A DNA stretch of 64,000 nucleotides from Planctomycetota bacterium (GTDB lineage: Bacteria > Planctomycetota > Planctomycetia > Gemmatales > Gemmataceae): positions 1 through 64,000 of the forward strand of contig JAIOPV010000196.1 of the NCBI GenBank assembly GCA_021413735.1. The letters are read 5' to 3'. Position 1 is the first letter of the stretch; each line of letters begins with the position of its first letter. This document shows, piece by piece, positions 33,716 to 43,126 of this stretch. Below the pieces are notes generated by a model. It was not told where the DNA came from, made no database searches, and saw only the letters and a list, made by a program, of their open reading frames with translations. The translations under genes were made by a program, and so were the position numbers.

Positions 33716-36342
33716 GTCGAACCTCGGCGCGGGCCGCCACCAGTGCCGAACCACGCTTTCAGGCGTCCGGCTTCGTGGCTTACACCGGGGTGCAACGTGC
33801 CGTCCAGATTGCGGAAACCCCGCACAATCGAGTCGGCTTCAAACGTTGGCAGCGTCCAGCTCAGGGTTGCCGAACTCGCACACTCGAAGCAGACCGTCGT
33901 GAAGAACGGATCGGCTTTGTCGGCTTCCGTTGTGTCGAACGAACGCCCTACCAATTGCAGCAACTGATCGTTCCGGAAGTACGCCCCGCGAGCATACAGG
34001 TTCAGAATCGCCTCGGCAGGCGTGCTCACTTCCGATAGCCCCCACGCCATGAGGTCGCCTTTACCGTCGCCTTCACGGAACTGCACCTTCTCCGCTCGCC
34101 GCGGATACGCCCGCACTTCCACCAGCACCACACCCGATGTGTATTTCCGCACTGCCTCGCGATTTTCCAGCAACCACAACGCGGCGAGATCGACGCCGAA
34201 ATTGTCGAAGTAGCCCGCATCCACCACGCGGCGCGGCGGCTCCGTCGGCAGGCTCACCCCCGGACCCACAAACGGGAACGTCGCGCTCATGCGAGCCGCA
34301 GTGCCAACCTGAAACGCCGGGTACGCTTCGGGGAAGTAACGAAACAGGTCGATCGCGCCGACGCTCTGCACTTCCGGTCGCGGTGACTGCGGGATCGGGT
34401 AATTCAAGCTCGGGCACACGGCCTGCGTCAGCGACGACACATCGAGATTGCTAATGAGGACACGCCGAGAATCTTCAACCAGCATCGGCGAGAACAGCAG
34501 CGATGGCCGCTTCGCTTCGGCTTCCAATGCGTGAAGTTCCGCGAAGGACTTTTCGAGTGGCGAACGCGGTCCGAGTTCGCGCCAGAGTATGTGAAGCCAG
34601 GCGCGTCGAAGGATGCCGGGGCGGTCGGCGGCGCTCGCATACGGTCGCGTGTTCTCGTGCCAGGCACGTTCCAGGCTTCGACCGCGATCCCATGGAATCG
34701 CCCACGGTATTGCGAGCGCCGGCAGGTCGGAAAACAGCATCGTCTGCATCGTCGGCCAGAGGCTGTCGCGGGCCAGCATCGCCGAGAGCTTTTCGGGCGA
34801 CTTCTCCGTTGGCTTCCGTTCAAAGTCAGCCGCGTAGAGCGCCGCCCCGAGCATTCCGCCGCTGGCCCCCGTGAACAATCGAATGTGATCGCGGAACGCC
34901 GCCGAACTGCCGACGCCAGGCATCTCGTCTTCGAGCCCTTCCAGCACGGCAGCGGTCCACACCGCAGCACGAATGCCGCCGCCGCTCACCGCGAACAGAA
35001 CCAACTTCGGAAGCGTGCCGGTGCCGCGACCCTGACCTTCCTGCCAGTTCGCCGCGAAACGTTCGAGGAGCTGCGTTGCGGTGATCGCTGGCGGACGCGG
35101 TTTCGTCGGCACGACATCGAGATCGACTCTTGGAAGCGGCGTATTTCCGGTAGTGGTCGCAGTGTCGGTGGAGGCGTGCGGCACCGGATCGAGGTGATAG
35201 CGTTCCAGTGCGGGGAAGCTCATCTTGTAGGGCATACTTCGATTGCACACCCATGCGACAGCGAGGATTCCCGCGACAACGATGATCTGCACACCGCTGA
35301 GATAGAACGCGAGAGCACCGTACACGGACGACAGCAGGCCGATGACGAGACAGCCGCTCCACACGGGAGACCAGACGCCCCCGAGTCGGCTTTCGATCGC
35401 GAACAGCAACAGGAACGCAAGTGGGATGCAAGCCATCACCAGCGAACGGATGTGCAGTTCGCGGTTGTGATGCGAGACGTGATTTCGGTCGAAGAACGAC
35501 GCAAACGGTTCCTTCAGGATGGTCCGCTCGCTGAAGCTGTACGACGTGTCGAGCGAGAACAGGCTCACGGTAATTGCAACGCCGACCAGCAGGCCGATCA
35601 GAGTCGCCGGGATGTAGTTTCCTTCGCGGAGGATTCGGCGGTATGTCGGCGACGCGATCTTCGGAACATAGAAGATCAGCAGGCACGGAATGAGGGTCCA
35701 GAACAGGAAACCCCCGAGTTGACGCACGCCTGGGTCGCGTTCGCCAGGTAAGAGCGTGAGCGTGTCGCCGAAGTTCGGTGCGGTCGAGATTCGCGACGAC
35801 GTTTCCAGCACGAACCGCACGAACAGCAGGTTCGCGAACAGCAGCGACACCGCGACGCCAACCCAGAATCGTTGCCACCAACTCTCGGGCCAGATGAGAT
35901 CCTGAATACCCAGCCCGCGACCAAGACCGGCCCACGAAGCGAGCCAGAAGAACACGATCACGAGCGGGAACAGCGGATACGTCAGCAGGTAATCGAGGAA
36001 CGGCTCGGCCCACATCACCACAAAGCGGATCGGGTTTCCCTGTGCTTCGCCGATATCCACCGGTCGGCCCGGCACGACGTGTCTGGTGCTTTCGACTGGA
36101 AGAAAGCGCGACCAAAGTAATCCCAAGCACACGAACAACGTAATCACGAGGAGCCAACAAATCGTGCGGGCGAACGGTCGGTTGAGCCAGGTCTCGAACT
36201 GGTCGATGGCGTGTTCCCACCAGTTCGGTGGTCGCTCAGTTGTCGGCAGCGGTGGCGGTGGTTCAGGAACGGTGCGCGGCGGCGGAGCCTCTGGGGGCGT
36301 TGGTGCGGGTGGCGTGGGATCTGGCACGGTCGGCTCCGGCAC
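33712..36342 (-). CDS. Patatin-like phospholipase with polytopic membrane N-terminus
   Basis: A GTG at 36342 is the most reasonable start; the open frame continues to 37446 but that would lie opposite the isomerase gene. The 876-residue product begins with a Pro-rich cytoplasmic segment (VPEPTVPDPTPPAPTPPEAP), then about eight membrane helices, and from about residue 460 a patatin domain. Catalytic parts are the oxyanion loop VSGGGIRAAVW, the nucleophile motif GASGG in RLFTGASGGMLGAALYAADF, and the Asp of VVDAGYFDNFG. Serine-aspartate dyad acyl hydrolases of this type act on membrane lipids. Exact start and helix count are uncertain. Confidence 0.85.
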   Translation of the reverse strand: MPEPTVPDPTPPAPTPPEAPPPRTVPEPPPPLPTTERPPNWWEHAIDQFETWLNRPFARTICWLLVITLFVCLGLLWSRFLPVESTRHVVPGRPVDIGEAQGNPIRFVVMWAEPFLDYLLTYPLFPLVIVFFWLASWAGLGRGLGIQDLIWPESWWQRFWVGVAVSLLFANLLFVRFVLETSSRISTAPNFGDTLTLLPGERDPGVRQLGGFLFWTLIPCLLIFYVPKIASPTYRRILREGNYIPATLIGLLVGVAITVSLFSLDTSYSFSERTILKEPFASFFDRNHVSHHNRELHIRSLVMACIPLAFLLLFAIESRLGGVWSPVWSGCLVIGLLSSVYGALAFYLSGVQIIVVAGILAVAWVCNRSMPYKMSFPALERYHLDPVPHASTDTATTTGNTPLPRVDLDVVPTKPRPPAITATQLLERFAANWQEGQGRGTGTLPKLVLFAVSGGGIRAAVWTAAVLEGLEDEMPGVGSSAAFRDHIRLFTGASGGMLGAALYAADFERKPTEKSPEKLSAMLARDSLWPTMQTMLFSDLPALAIPWAIPWDRGRSLERAWHENTRPYASAADRPGILRRAWLHILWRELGPRSPLEKSFAELHALEAEAKRPSLLFSPMLVEDSRRVLISNLDVSSLTQAVCPSLNYPIPQSPRPEVQSVGAIDLFRYFPEAYPAFQVGTAARMSATFPFVGPGVSLPTEPPRRVVDAGYFDNFGVDLAALWLLENREAVRKYTSGVVLVEVRAYPRRAEKVQFREGDGKGDLMAWGLSEVSTPAEAILNLYARGAYFRNDQLLQLVGRSFDTTEADKADPFFTTVCFECASSATLSWTLPTFEADSIVRGFRNLDGTLHPGVSHEAGRLKAWFGTGGGPRRGST

Positions 36343-36495
36343 GGGAAAGGGCGAGCGGCGCTCTCTGACCAGATTACTCCGATGCCCGGGTGCTTGCCCG
36401 TCGTTTCCACGAATCGTAGAGTCTGCGGTAATCGCGTTGCTGTTTATCGAGCGCTTCACTTTGAAGTGTGCGACCTCTTCCGGGAGTATCGACTC

Positions 36496-37674
36496 ATGGG
36501 CTTCAAGCAGACCGAACACCACAAGATGGGCAAAGGCAGCTACCACCAGATCGGGCTGGTGCGGGGGCAATTCGGCGGCGTTCCCGAGGCGAAGTGGATC
36601 AAATTCATCGCCGACAGCGGCTTCGACGGCTGGGAAGAAGCCTCGTGGGAACTCGACCTGCGGCGCTGCGACACCGACGCGGGAGCCACCGCTTACGCTA
36701 CCGAAAGGGTTGGCATCGCGAAGGCTCACGGCCTCGAAATCTTCACCGTGGCGACGCACCTTCAGGGGCAGGTTCTCGGCGACGAGCCGAGCGCCAAGAC
36801 CCTGAACTTCTGCTCTGGAAAAGGGCAGGCACGGCCAGCGTACAAGGCGTGGCGTGCGGCTGGCAACAACCCACCGCGAACCGACCCGTACTATGTGCCC
36901 CCGGAAGTCGCGAAGCTCATCCACCAGGAAGCATTCGCCGACATGATGGCGTGCGCTCGCTACGCCGGGGCACTCTCGAAGTTGCAGAACCGCAAGGTCG
37001 CGATGTCCGGTTTCGTCGGCAGCCCGGCGAACTGTTGGAGCCACTGGTTCCTCTTCCCGCCGTTGCCGTCGTCGATGGAAGGCTACGACATCCCCGACGT
37101 ACGGCAGGTGTCGCTGGAACTGCTCATCGAGCGATTCGGGCCGTTCTGGAAGGAGTGCAAGAAGCAGGGCGTGACATTCGACCTGGAGTGCCATCCGAGC
37201 GAACGGGCGATGGGCGACATCGAGAGCGCCAGCGATTACATCAACTTCCTCGGCAAGAACGGCTTCGGCCCGGATGTGGTTGGCTTCAACCTCGACGGCT
37301 CGCACATGGAATGGCAGAATGTGTCGGTGATCGACTTCATCCGCGAGTTCCCGGAGTTCATCCACTGTGCGCACGTCAAGGGCGTGTGGGTGGCTCGCGA
37401 GCATTGCCGTGCGGGTAGGCTCGGTGGTCACCGCCCGATGGGTCACTGGACGAACGGCTGGAACTTCGTGACGGCTGGCACCGCCCGCGACGCGAACTCA
37501 CTGGAAGACATCTTCATCGAATTGAACCGCGTTGGCTTCGACGGTGCGGTGTCGATCGAGTGGGAGGACAACGACGCGGATCAGTTCGCGGGAGCAAAGG
37601 CGGCCTTGGCGAACTGCCGCAAGGCTGACCTTCCGCCGAGCGGCTTGAAGCACGATGAAGCCCTGAAGGGCTGA
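36496..37674 (+). CDS. Sugar phosphate isomerase/epimerase (xylose isomerase-like TIM barrel)
   Basis: The start at 36496 has GGGAG upstream. The 392-residue protein is of the AP-endonuclease-2/xylose isomerase-like TIM barrel family: GLVRGQFGGVPEAKWIKFIA, ADSGFDGWEEASWELDLRRC, EIFTVATHLQGQVLG, VTFDLECHPSERAMGDIE, VGFNLDGSHMEWQ, HCAHVKGVWV and AVSIEWEDND. Metal-binding Glu, Asp and His residues are in place. In planctomycetes many such paralogs take part in sugar and inositol catabolism; the substrate here is unknown. It has no signal peptide, unlike the paralog at 44846. Confidence 0.88.
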   Translation: MGFKQTEHHKMGKGSYHQIGLVRGQFGGVPEAKWIKFIADSGFDGWEEASWELDLRRCDTDAGATAYATERVGIAKAHGLEIFTVATHLQGQVLGDEPSAKTLNFCSGKGQARPAYKAWRAAGNNPPRTDPYYVPPEVAKLIHQEAFADMMACARYAGALSKLQNRKVAMSGFVGSPANCWSHWFLFPPLPSSMEGYDIPDVRQVSLELLIERFGPFWKECKKQGVTFDLECHPSERAMGDIESASDYINFLGKNGFGPDVVGFNLDGSHMEWQNVSVIDFIREFPEFIHCAHVKGVWVAREHCRAGRLGGHRPMGHWTNGWNFVTAGTARDANSLEDIFIELNRVGFDGAVSIEWEDNDADQFAGAKAALANCRKADLPPSGLKHDEALKG

Positions 37675-37818
37675 GAACAGCGTGGCACGCCGTCCCAAAG
37701 TTAGAGGGTTGCTCACCGGTCGTCCGTATGCGCTAATGGTGTCTCGGTCGGACCGGTGAGCTTGATGCTCGGCATTTTTACCGCACCCAATCGGGTGCTC
37801 AGACCACAGGAGTATCCA

Positions 37819-39597
37819 ATGAAAAACCGTGGGATCCTGGTGTTCTTTTCATTGGTCCTGCTGTCTCTCGCCAGCGAAACTTGGGCCCAGGATGACGCCA
37901 AAGTTGTCGCCAAGTGGAAGCACCTCGATGGCGTCATCACGCTGTATTCCAACGGCAAGATCAACGATCCGGCGGGCAATCACACGTGGACGTTGACCAA
38001 CCGCTCCCTGGTTCTTCGCTGGAAAGATGCGAAAGCGCCTGGTGGGTTCTGGGTCGATACCGTCACCATTTCTCCAGACGGGCAGACATACAAGGGGACG
38101 AACCAACTCAATCGCCCCATCAGCGGCACACTCGTTAAGGATGCACCCGCGGCAAAAGAAGTTGAGAAACCGGTGGTCGTTGCAAAACCTCCCTTGCCGG
38201 TACCCGATCCTGGCGTGAAGCCAAGCGGTCCGGCCGTCGCTGTGTCCGAAGACGTCTGGAAGGTGCTTCAACTCGTGTCGCTCGATTACGAACTGAATTT
38301 CAAGAAAGTTCCTCGTGACCATTCTCTTCCGCCATACACCCCGTTGATCGCCTCCAAGTCAGCTGGGGTGAGGGAAGTCGCGGCCCTCTCGGCCAAGTGG
38401 GAAATTGACGTCTGGGATCTGCAAAAGGCGTTCAAAAACCGTGTCGGGGCTGTGGAAGGTTTTCTAAAGGTTCCCACGCCGCGACCGGCGAACGCTCAAC
38501 CTGATCCCGTTCAGCCGGAGACGCCCGCAGCCGTCACGGCGGCACTTGCCCAGGCGAAGCGCGATGGGCTGTTGGAGCTGTTCACCAAAATCGAAGAGCG
38601 GGTTCCTGAAGTCGAGAAAGAGGATGGAAAGGTTGGGAAGATGTCCCAGACGTCGGCCGACTACTACCGAACTCAACTGATTGTTGCCCAGAAGCAAGCG
38701 GCCCTATGGGCCAGGGCCGAGGCACTCGCGAAAGCTGCGGCAAACGGAGACAACACACGCGGCAACGACATTGAGGTCAAGGGAGTGTTCGAGAAGGGAA
38801 AGACCTGGGGCACCGTGATCGTCCGGAATACGTCCAAGACCGATTTGGAACACGTCACGGTTACGCTCCTGACACCGAAAAAGGCACTCCCGCCCGGAGC
38901 TCCCGTTCTCGACTTCATTCTGGGGTACGCCGTTGGAGGTGCCGACAAACCCGACCCCAAGGACCCCAAAAAAGTGGCCGCGGGAGTCAACCTTGTCGGT
39001 GCTGTTGCTCAGGATCGGGCGTTCCACGAAATGCCTGGGCAAGTCTTCATACACATCCCGAAACTCGCGCCTGGCGCGGAATGTGAAGTCCGCCTGTTCC
39101 GTTCTTCGGCCGAGTTCGCTCAGACCGTGTCTGCCATGTATTCCGTTTTTGCCCCAGGGGTTTCCATTGCGGGGAAACCGTTACCCGGTTTTGACGCCGA
39201 GAAGAGCAACAAGACGCCAACTGCGGAAAGTGTTGCCGATTCGAAAGACCCACTCCCCAAGGGAACTATCTGGCGTGGCCCGGTGAAGTGGACTCAGGCC
39301 GGCACTCCCGATCTCACGCGCACGGCAGAGATCACGATTACCGCGAGAAACGACGACAAATTCAAGGGGGTGCTCAAGTTCTTCGGGAACGGCGCCAACG
39401 GTAACGCCTCAGACATCGTGGGGACTGTGGCAGACGGAACGATCAAGTACGAGTTGGTTGGCAGCAACGGCAAAACGGGCCTGCTCCACACGGGGACGAT
39501 CAAGGGAGTTCGAATTGAGGTCACGTACGAGGAGGGTGGGGACAAGCCGCGAAAATCAGTCACGACATTGGATCGTGTTCCGCCTGGCAAAAAGTAA
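37819..39597 (+). CDS. Secreted protein of unknown function
   Basis: The start at 37819 follows CAGGAG and gives a signal peptide (KNRGILVFFSLVLLSLA, cut after TWAQ). The 592-residue protein opens with a small beta domain (WKHLDGVITLYSNGKINDPA, WTLTNRSLVLRWKDAKAPG), has a helical middle (PAAVTAALAQAKRDGLLELF), a beta domain GVFEKGKTWGTVIVRNTSKT, and repeats a lipocalin-like fold at the end (TAEITITARNDDKFKGVLKF, KSVTTLDRVP). I recognise no named family. Both terminal parts resemble domains that compare a substance against expected background in planctomycete secreted proteins, a weak impression only. Confidence 0.7.
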   Translation: MKNRGILVFFSLVLLSLASETWAQDDAKVVAKWKHLDGVITLYSNGKINDPAGNHTWTLTNRSLVLRWKDAKAPGGFWVDTVTISPDGQTYKGTNQLNRPISGTLVKDAPAAKEVEKPVVVAKPPLPVPDPGVKPSGPAVAVSEDVWKVLQLVSLDYELNFKKVPRDHSLPPYTPLIASKSAGVREVAALSAKWEIDVWDLQKAFKNRVGAVEGFLKVPTPRPANAQPDPVQPETPAAVTAALAQAKRDGLLELFTKIEERVPEVEKEDGKVGKMSQTSADYYRTQLIVAQKQAALWARAEALAKAAANGDNTRGNDIEVKGVFEKGKTWGTVIVRNTSKTDLEHVTVTLLTPKKALPPGAPVLDFILGYAVGGADKPDPKDPKKVAAGVNLVGAVAQDRAFHEMPGQVFIHIPKLAPGAECEVRLFRSSAEFAQTVSAMYSVFAPGVSIAGKPLPGFDAEKSNKTPTAESVADSKDPLPKGTIWRGPVKWTQAGTPDLTRTAEITITARNDDKFKGVLKFFGNGANGNASDIVGTVADGTIKYELVGSNGKTGLLHTGTIKGVRIEVTYEEGGDKPRKSVTTLDRVPPGKK

Positions 39598-39606
39598 CAA
39601 CAAGTT

Positions 39607-40206
39607 TCATTCCTCGGCTTCGGCCGTGGCTCGGCTTTCCGCGAGCGCCGCGGCCCGCTCGAACACGCGACGCACCTTCCGGTCGTAGGAATTCAACTTC
39701 TCCGCGATCTCCGTCGTGGTGTAGCCCTCGAACTTCAGTTCCAACACCTCACGATCGAACTTCGGAAGTTGCGACAGGAACCGCTCGAACTCCTCCAACA
39801 ACGCAACCTGAACCTCCGGCAACGGCTCCGCAGCCGTGAGTTGGTCCAGAATGCCATCATCCACCGACCCCTGCGCGGTTTCGCGGCCGGGGTCGCGTTT
39901 CGCCGCTCGGTGGTGAGCAATCTGACGAAGCGTTTTGTTCACCGTCAACCGAACCAACAACTTGAAGAGATCGCTTTCGCCCTCGAACGTGAACTGGTCG
40001 CTTTTCACACGCGCGAAGAATGTGCGGAACGCCGACTGAACTGCATCTTCCGGGTCGATGCGGCTCACCATTCGCTGACCAATTCGCCGACTCGCAAGCC
40101 GCATCAGCTTCTCGCAATAGCGATCAAAGAGCTTCCGCGCCGCAGACTCACTTCCCGCTTTGTACGCGGCAATCAGTTCGCGATCGTCAGTGGCATTGTC
40201 GGTCAT
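39607..40206 (-). CDS. ECF sigma factor paired with divergent kinase
   Basis: The start at 40206 gives 199 residues, normal for a compact ECF sigma factor. Region 2 is ELIAAYKAGSESAARKLFDR, RMVSRIDPEDAVQSAFRTFF; region 4 is FLSQLPKFDREVLELKFEGY, TTTEIAEKLNSYDRKVRRVF. The DPEDAVQSAFRTFF block and the divergent Ser/Thr kinase 184 bases away are the signature of the planctomycete ECF-STK groups, where the kinase replaces an anti-sigma factor. Target genes are unknown. Confidence 0.92.
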   Translation of the reverse strand: MTDNATDDRELIAAYKAGSESAARKLFDRYCEKLMRLASRRIGQRMVSRIDPEDAVQSAFRTFFARVKSDQFTFEGESDLFKLLVRLTVNKTLRQIAHHRAAKRDPGRETAQGSVDDGILDQLTAAEPLPEVQVALLEEFERFLSQLPKFDREVLELKFEGYTTTEIAEKLNSYDRKVRRVFERAAALAESRATAEAEE

Positions 40207-40355
40207 GGAACCAGCGCAGTGGTATGAAGTAAGGAGAAACGCGATTGCGCCACGATCCACGATACCCGCGCATCGTGGGTGGGTCAAATTACACATTCGT
40301 GAGTTCTGATCGGCACAATGTGTGCCGGGAACATCCAGCGTGTAGAATCGAATGA

Positions 40356-40383
40356 ATGAGAACACCACCTGTCGTGTTCTCAT
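40356..40383. repeat. ATGAGAAC-type hairpin (family C), copy 2
   Basis: Perfect arms ATGAGAACAC (40356-40365) and GTGTTCTCAT (40374-40383) enclose 8 bases. It ends 7 bases before the kinase start at 40391, where it would lie in the ribosome entry site. Compare 19037-19068. Confidence 0.65.
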
Positions 40384-40390
40384 CCACCCA

Positions 40391-42724
40391 ATGGAAGTCG
40401 CCTCTCCCAAACCGCCGCGGACTATGGGAAGCCTACCACTTTCGGACGAAGATCGCGCCCAACTCTCGGCTCGTGCCGACGAGTTCCACGATGCGCTCGT
40501 CCGCGGTGGCATCGCTGACTGGGATAAATATCTCTCGGGGTTGCCCGATCACATCCGCCTCGCGGTTCTGACTGAACTCGTCATCATCGACCTGAGCTAT
40601 CGCTGGGGAAATGGCGAACGTCCGAAGATCGAAGATTACATCGCGAAATTCCCCGAGTTCGGCCCACCTGATCGAGTATCGTCAGCTGTCATCCTCGAAG
40701 AACACCGCTCTCGGATCAAAGCGGGCGAACGCCCCGAACCCGAATCGTATCGTGCGCGATTCCCCACGCAATACGCCGAAATCTGTGGCGAGATCGAATC
40801 GGGACGCGGGGCAACCGTCGCGGGCACAGTTGTTTCAACCATCGCCAGTGCCGACGGCGGCGCTGCCATCGCACATGGTCACTATCCTGGTGGATCGGGC
40901 AGCGACTACGAGTTCATTCGCGTTCTCGGGCGTGGTGTCTTCGGCGAAGTGTGGCTCGCCCAGAAACGAGCGAGCGGCATCGAGAAGGCCGTCAAGATTC
41001 TGATGCAAGCAGCCGATCACGAGGCGGCTCACCGCGAACGCCGGGCGCTCGAACTCATCAAGAATCTGCGGCATCCGTACTTGCTCGCCACCGACGATTT
41101 CTGGGTTAGCGACAACCGGCTGCATGTCGCGATGGAACTGGCCGACTGCACGCTTCGCGATCAACTCCGGCGCTGTCGGGAAGCTGGTCTGCAGGGCATA
41201 CCGCTATCCGAATTGCTCGGCTATATGTGGGAAGCCGCCGAAGGACTGGACTTCCTTCATTCTCGCCATGTGATTCACCGCGACATCAAGCCCGATAACA
41301 TCCTCCTTTCGCACGGCCACGCGAAGGTCGGCGACTTTGGCCTGGCGCGTTATCAGGAGGAAGTGCTGGCTCCGATGCGGACCTTCGCGGGCACGCCGGC
41401 TTACATGGCTCCGGAAGTGTGGGGTCGCGAAGGCGGTCCCGCGAGCGATCAGTACAGTCTTGCGATTGCGTATGCGGAATTGCGGCAGGGGGTGCCGCCG
41501 CTGCGTCCGCGACCGATTCAAGAGATGCTACTCGCGCACAATGAAGGGGTGTTCGAGTTTGCGGAGTTCATTGGGCCTGCGGAACGTGCTGTCATCTTGA
41601 AGGCGCTGTCGCACAAGTCGGATGATCGTTATCCGTCGTGTCGGGCGTTCGTGGAAGCACTTTGCGGCGTGCTCGATTTGCCTGGGGTTCCACGGGCCAG
41701 CGGTGGATTCACGTCGGGTGTCGTGGGGGATCGCTCCTTCACACAGGCACCGACGCATCTCGATTCCGAGATGATCCCGACGCACATCGGAGGCAGCACG
41801 GGCACCGTGACCGACGAACCGGTCCCACCACCCGTGCCTCCACCACCGCGTCCGCTCTGGCAAGTTGCCGCTGTGGGCTTGTTTGTCCTCACTCTCGCGA
41901 CGACAGCCGGTGCGGGCATCTGGCAGGCACTCAACAATCGCGGAGGCGGCACCGGCGACGACTCACGGAACACCGACCCTGACGGGAAGCCTCGGCCCAA
42001 TTCCGTTGAGCCGTGGCTTCCACCGGGAACGGTCAAGGCGACTGGTGCGACAGAGGTGCCACTCGCGAGTGGTCCCCCGATGTTCGATTGGGTCGAGGCG
42101 AAACTTGGTGGGGAGACGGTTCGGTTCCGGTTAATCGTGAGCAATGAGAAGGGGCCGCTGGTAGCTCCGTTCTACATCATGGAATCGAAAGTGTGGAACG
42201 AACTCTATCGAGCGGGTGGAGTCGATCCGCCGCCAGAATCGAGTGCGAATGGGCCACACGCTCCCGTGACCTGGGTCACCGCACACGAGGCGAATGAATT
42301 TGCGAAGAAACTCGGTGGCCGGTTGCCCACTCCGGAGGAATGGGACCACGCTGCTGGCCTCTACGCGAACACGGGTCGCGATCAAGTGACGCTTCCGGGC
42401 GGTCAAGCTCGCGTCTCTCCCGAGGGTGGGAAACAACTCGTGCATCCGCTTCCGACGCACGGGCCGGACGCAGGCACCGACCTGAACACGTTCGGCCTGC
42501 GCGACATGGCAGGAAATGGTCGCGAGTGGACAAGTCGGACGATGCCGACCAAGCCGGGCGAGCAGGGCCGCAATATCGTTCGCGGCAACTTATTCACCTT
42601 CAAGAACGGCCTGACCTTCACGGAACTGCGCAATCAAGCGGACCGCCCGCACACGCAATACTGGGCAAAGGGGGGGCCATACACCTCCTTCCGCGTCGTG
42701 CTGCCCGCAATAGCAGCCCGTTGA
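40391..42724 (+). CDS. Ser/Thr kinase fused to FGE-sulfatase-like domain (ECF-STK partner)
   Basis: The 777-residue protein has an N-terminal region typical of ECF-linked kinases (LPDHIRLAVLTELVIIDLSY, GERPKIEDYIAKFPEFG), a kinase domain (VLGRGVFGEVWLAQ, KAVKILMQ, HRDIKPDNILL, VGDFGLARY, GTPAYMAPEVW), a membrane helix (LWQVAAVGLFVLTLATTAGA) and an exported C-terminus. The tail resembles formylglycine-generating enzyme/SUMF1: WVTAHEANEFAKKLGGRLPT, then PEEWDHAAGL and FGLRDMAGNGREWTSRT. The catalytic cysteines of active FGE are not visible, so it is probably a binding or sensing version. ATG at 40391 chosen; 40352 is possible but lies before a hairpin. Confidence 0.9.
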   Translation: MEVASPKPPRTMGSLPLSDEDRAQLSARADEFHDALVRGGIADWDKYLSGLPDHIRLAVLTELVIIDLSYRWGNGERPKIEDYIAKFPEFGPPDRVSSAVILEEHRSRIKAGERPEPESYRARFPTQYAEICGEIESGRGATVAGTVVSTIASADGGAAIAHGHYPGGSGSDYEFIRVLGRGVFGEVWLAQKRASGIEKAVKILMQAADHEAAHRERRALELIKNLRHPYLLATDDFWVSDNRLHVAMELADCTLRDQLRRCREAGLQGIPLSELLGYMWEAAEGLDFLHSRHVIHRDIKPDNILLSHGHAKVGDFGLARYQEEVLAPMRTFAGTPAYMAPEVWGREGGPASDQYSLAIAYAELRQGVPPLRPRPIQEMLLAHNEGVFEFAEFIGPAERAVILKALSHKSDDRYPSCRAFVEALCGVLDLPGVPRASGGFTSGVVGDRSFTQAPTHLDSEMIPTHIGGSTGTVTDEPVPPPVPPPPRPLWQVAAVGLFVLTLATTAGAGIWQALNNRGGGTGDDSRNTDPDGKPRPNSVEPWLPPGTVKATGATEVPLASGPPMFDWVEAKLGGETVRFRLIVSNEKGPLVAPFYIMESKVWNELYRAGGVDPPPESSANGPHAPVTWVTAHEANEFAKKLGGRLPTPEEWDHAAGLYANTGRDQVTLPGGQARVSPEGGKQLVHPLPTHGPDAGTDLNTFGLRDMAGNGREWTSRTMPTKPGEQGRNIVRGNLFTFKNGLTFTELRNQADRPHTQYWAKGGPYTSFRVVLPAIAAR

Positions 42725-43126
42725 TAGGGTGGGCTGAGTCACGTTTTGTGCGAGCCCCACAATTCCACCTCAGCATTTCGCTTTGGTTACGGTGAACTCG
42801 ACCGCAAAGCCGGTCTCGACCCATCCTCCCAAAACTCACTCTCGGAGTTGCCGTGCATTCAAGGGCAACTGCTCTTCTACTCTCCGACAACCATCGGTCG
42901 TCGAATTCTGATGATTTGAGAATCAGTTCTTTATTCAGTGTATTGAAACTGTACATCGGGATTATCAAAGTGCGAAATCTATTCCCCCGAACTGTCCCCC
43001 AATGTATATAATGGGTTTGGGAATACTGTCTTGAGTGAGAATATCAGTCTTTAACAACTCAGACAGTTATATTCCTAAGATTTTCCCGTCAATGTCCATA
43101 TTATTCTCCATTCTGGAAGGGTTGAT
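42725..43126. other. AT-rich intergenic region upstream of the DUF1559 gene
   Basis: These 402 bases hold no supported gene. From about 42890 the sequence becomes markedly AT-rich compared with the rest of the window and contains a perfect TATAAT at 43007-43012. This looks like the promoter region of the pseudopilin-like gene at 43127, which also has a good ribosome site (GGAAGGG). Confidence 0.5.
43007..43012 (+). promoter_or_regulatory. Candidate -10 element of the DUF1559 gene
   Basis: TATAAT occurs once in a high-GC setting 115 bases before the start at 43127. No clear TTGACA-like -35 is found at the right spacing, so the call is tentative. Confidence 0.3.

Noticed and set aside
36343..37446. 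N-terminal extension of the patatin frame by 368 residues
   Set aside because: It lies opposite the isomerase gene and is Arg/His/Leu-rich; coding character starts only near 36342.
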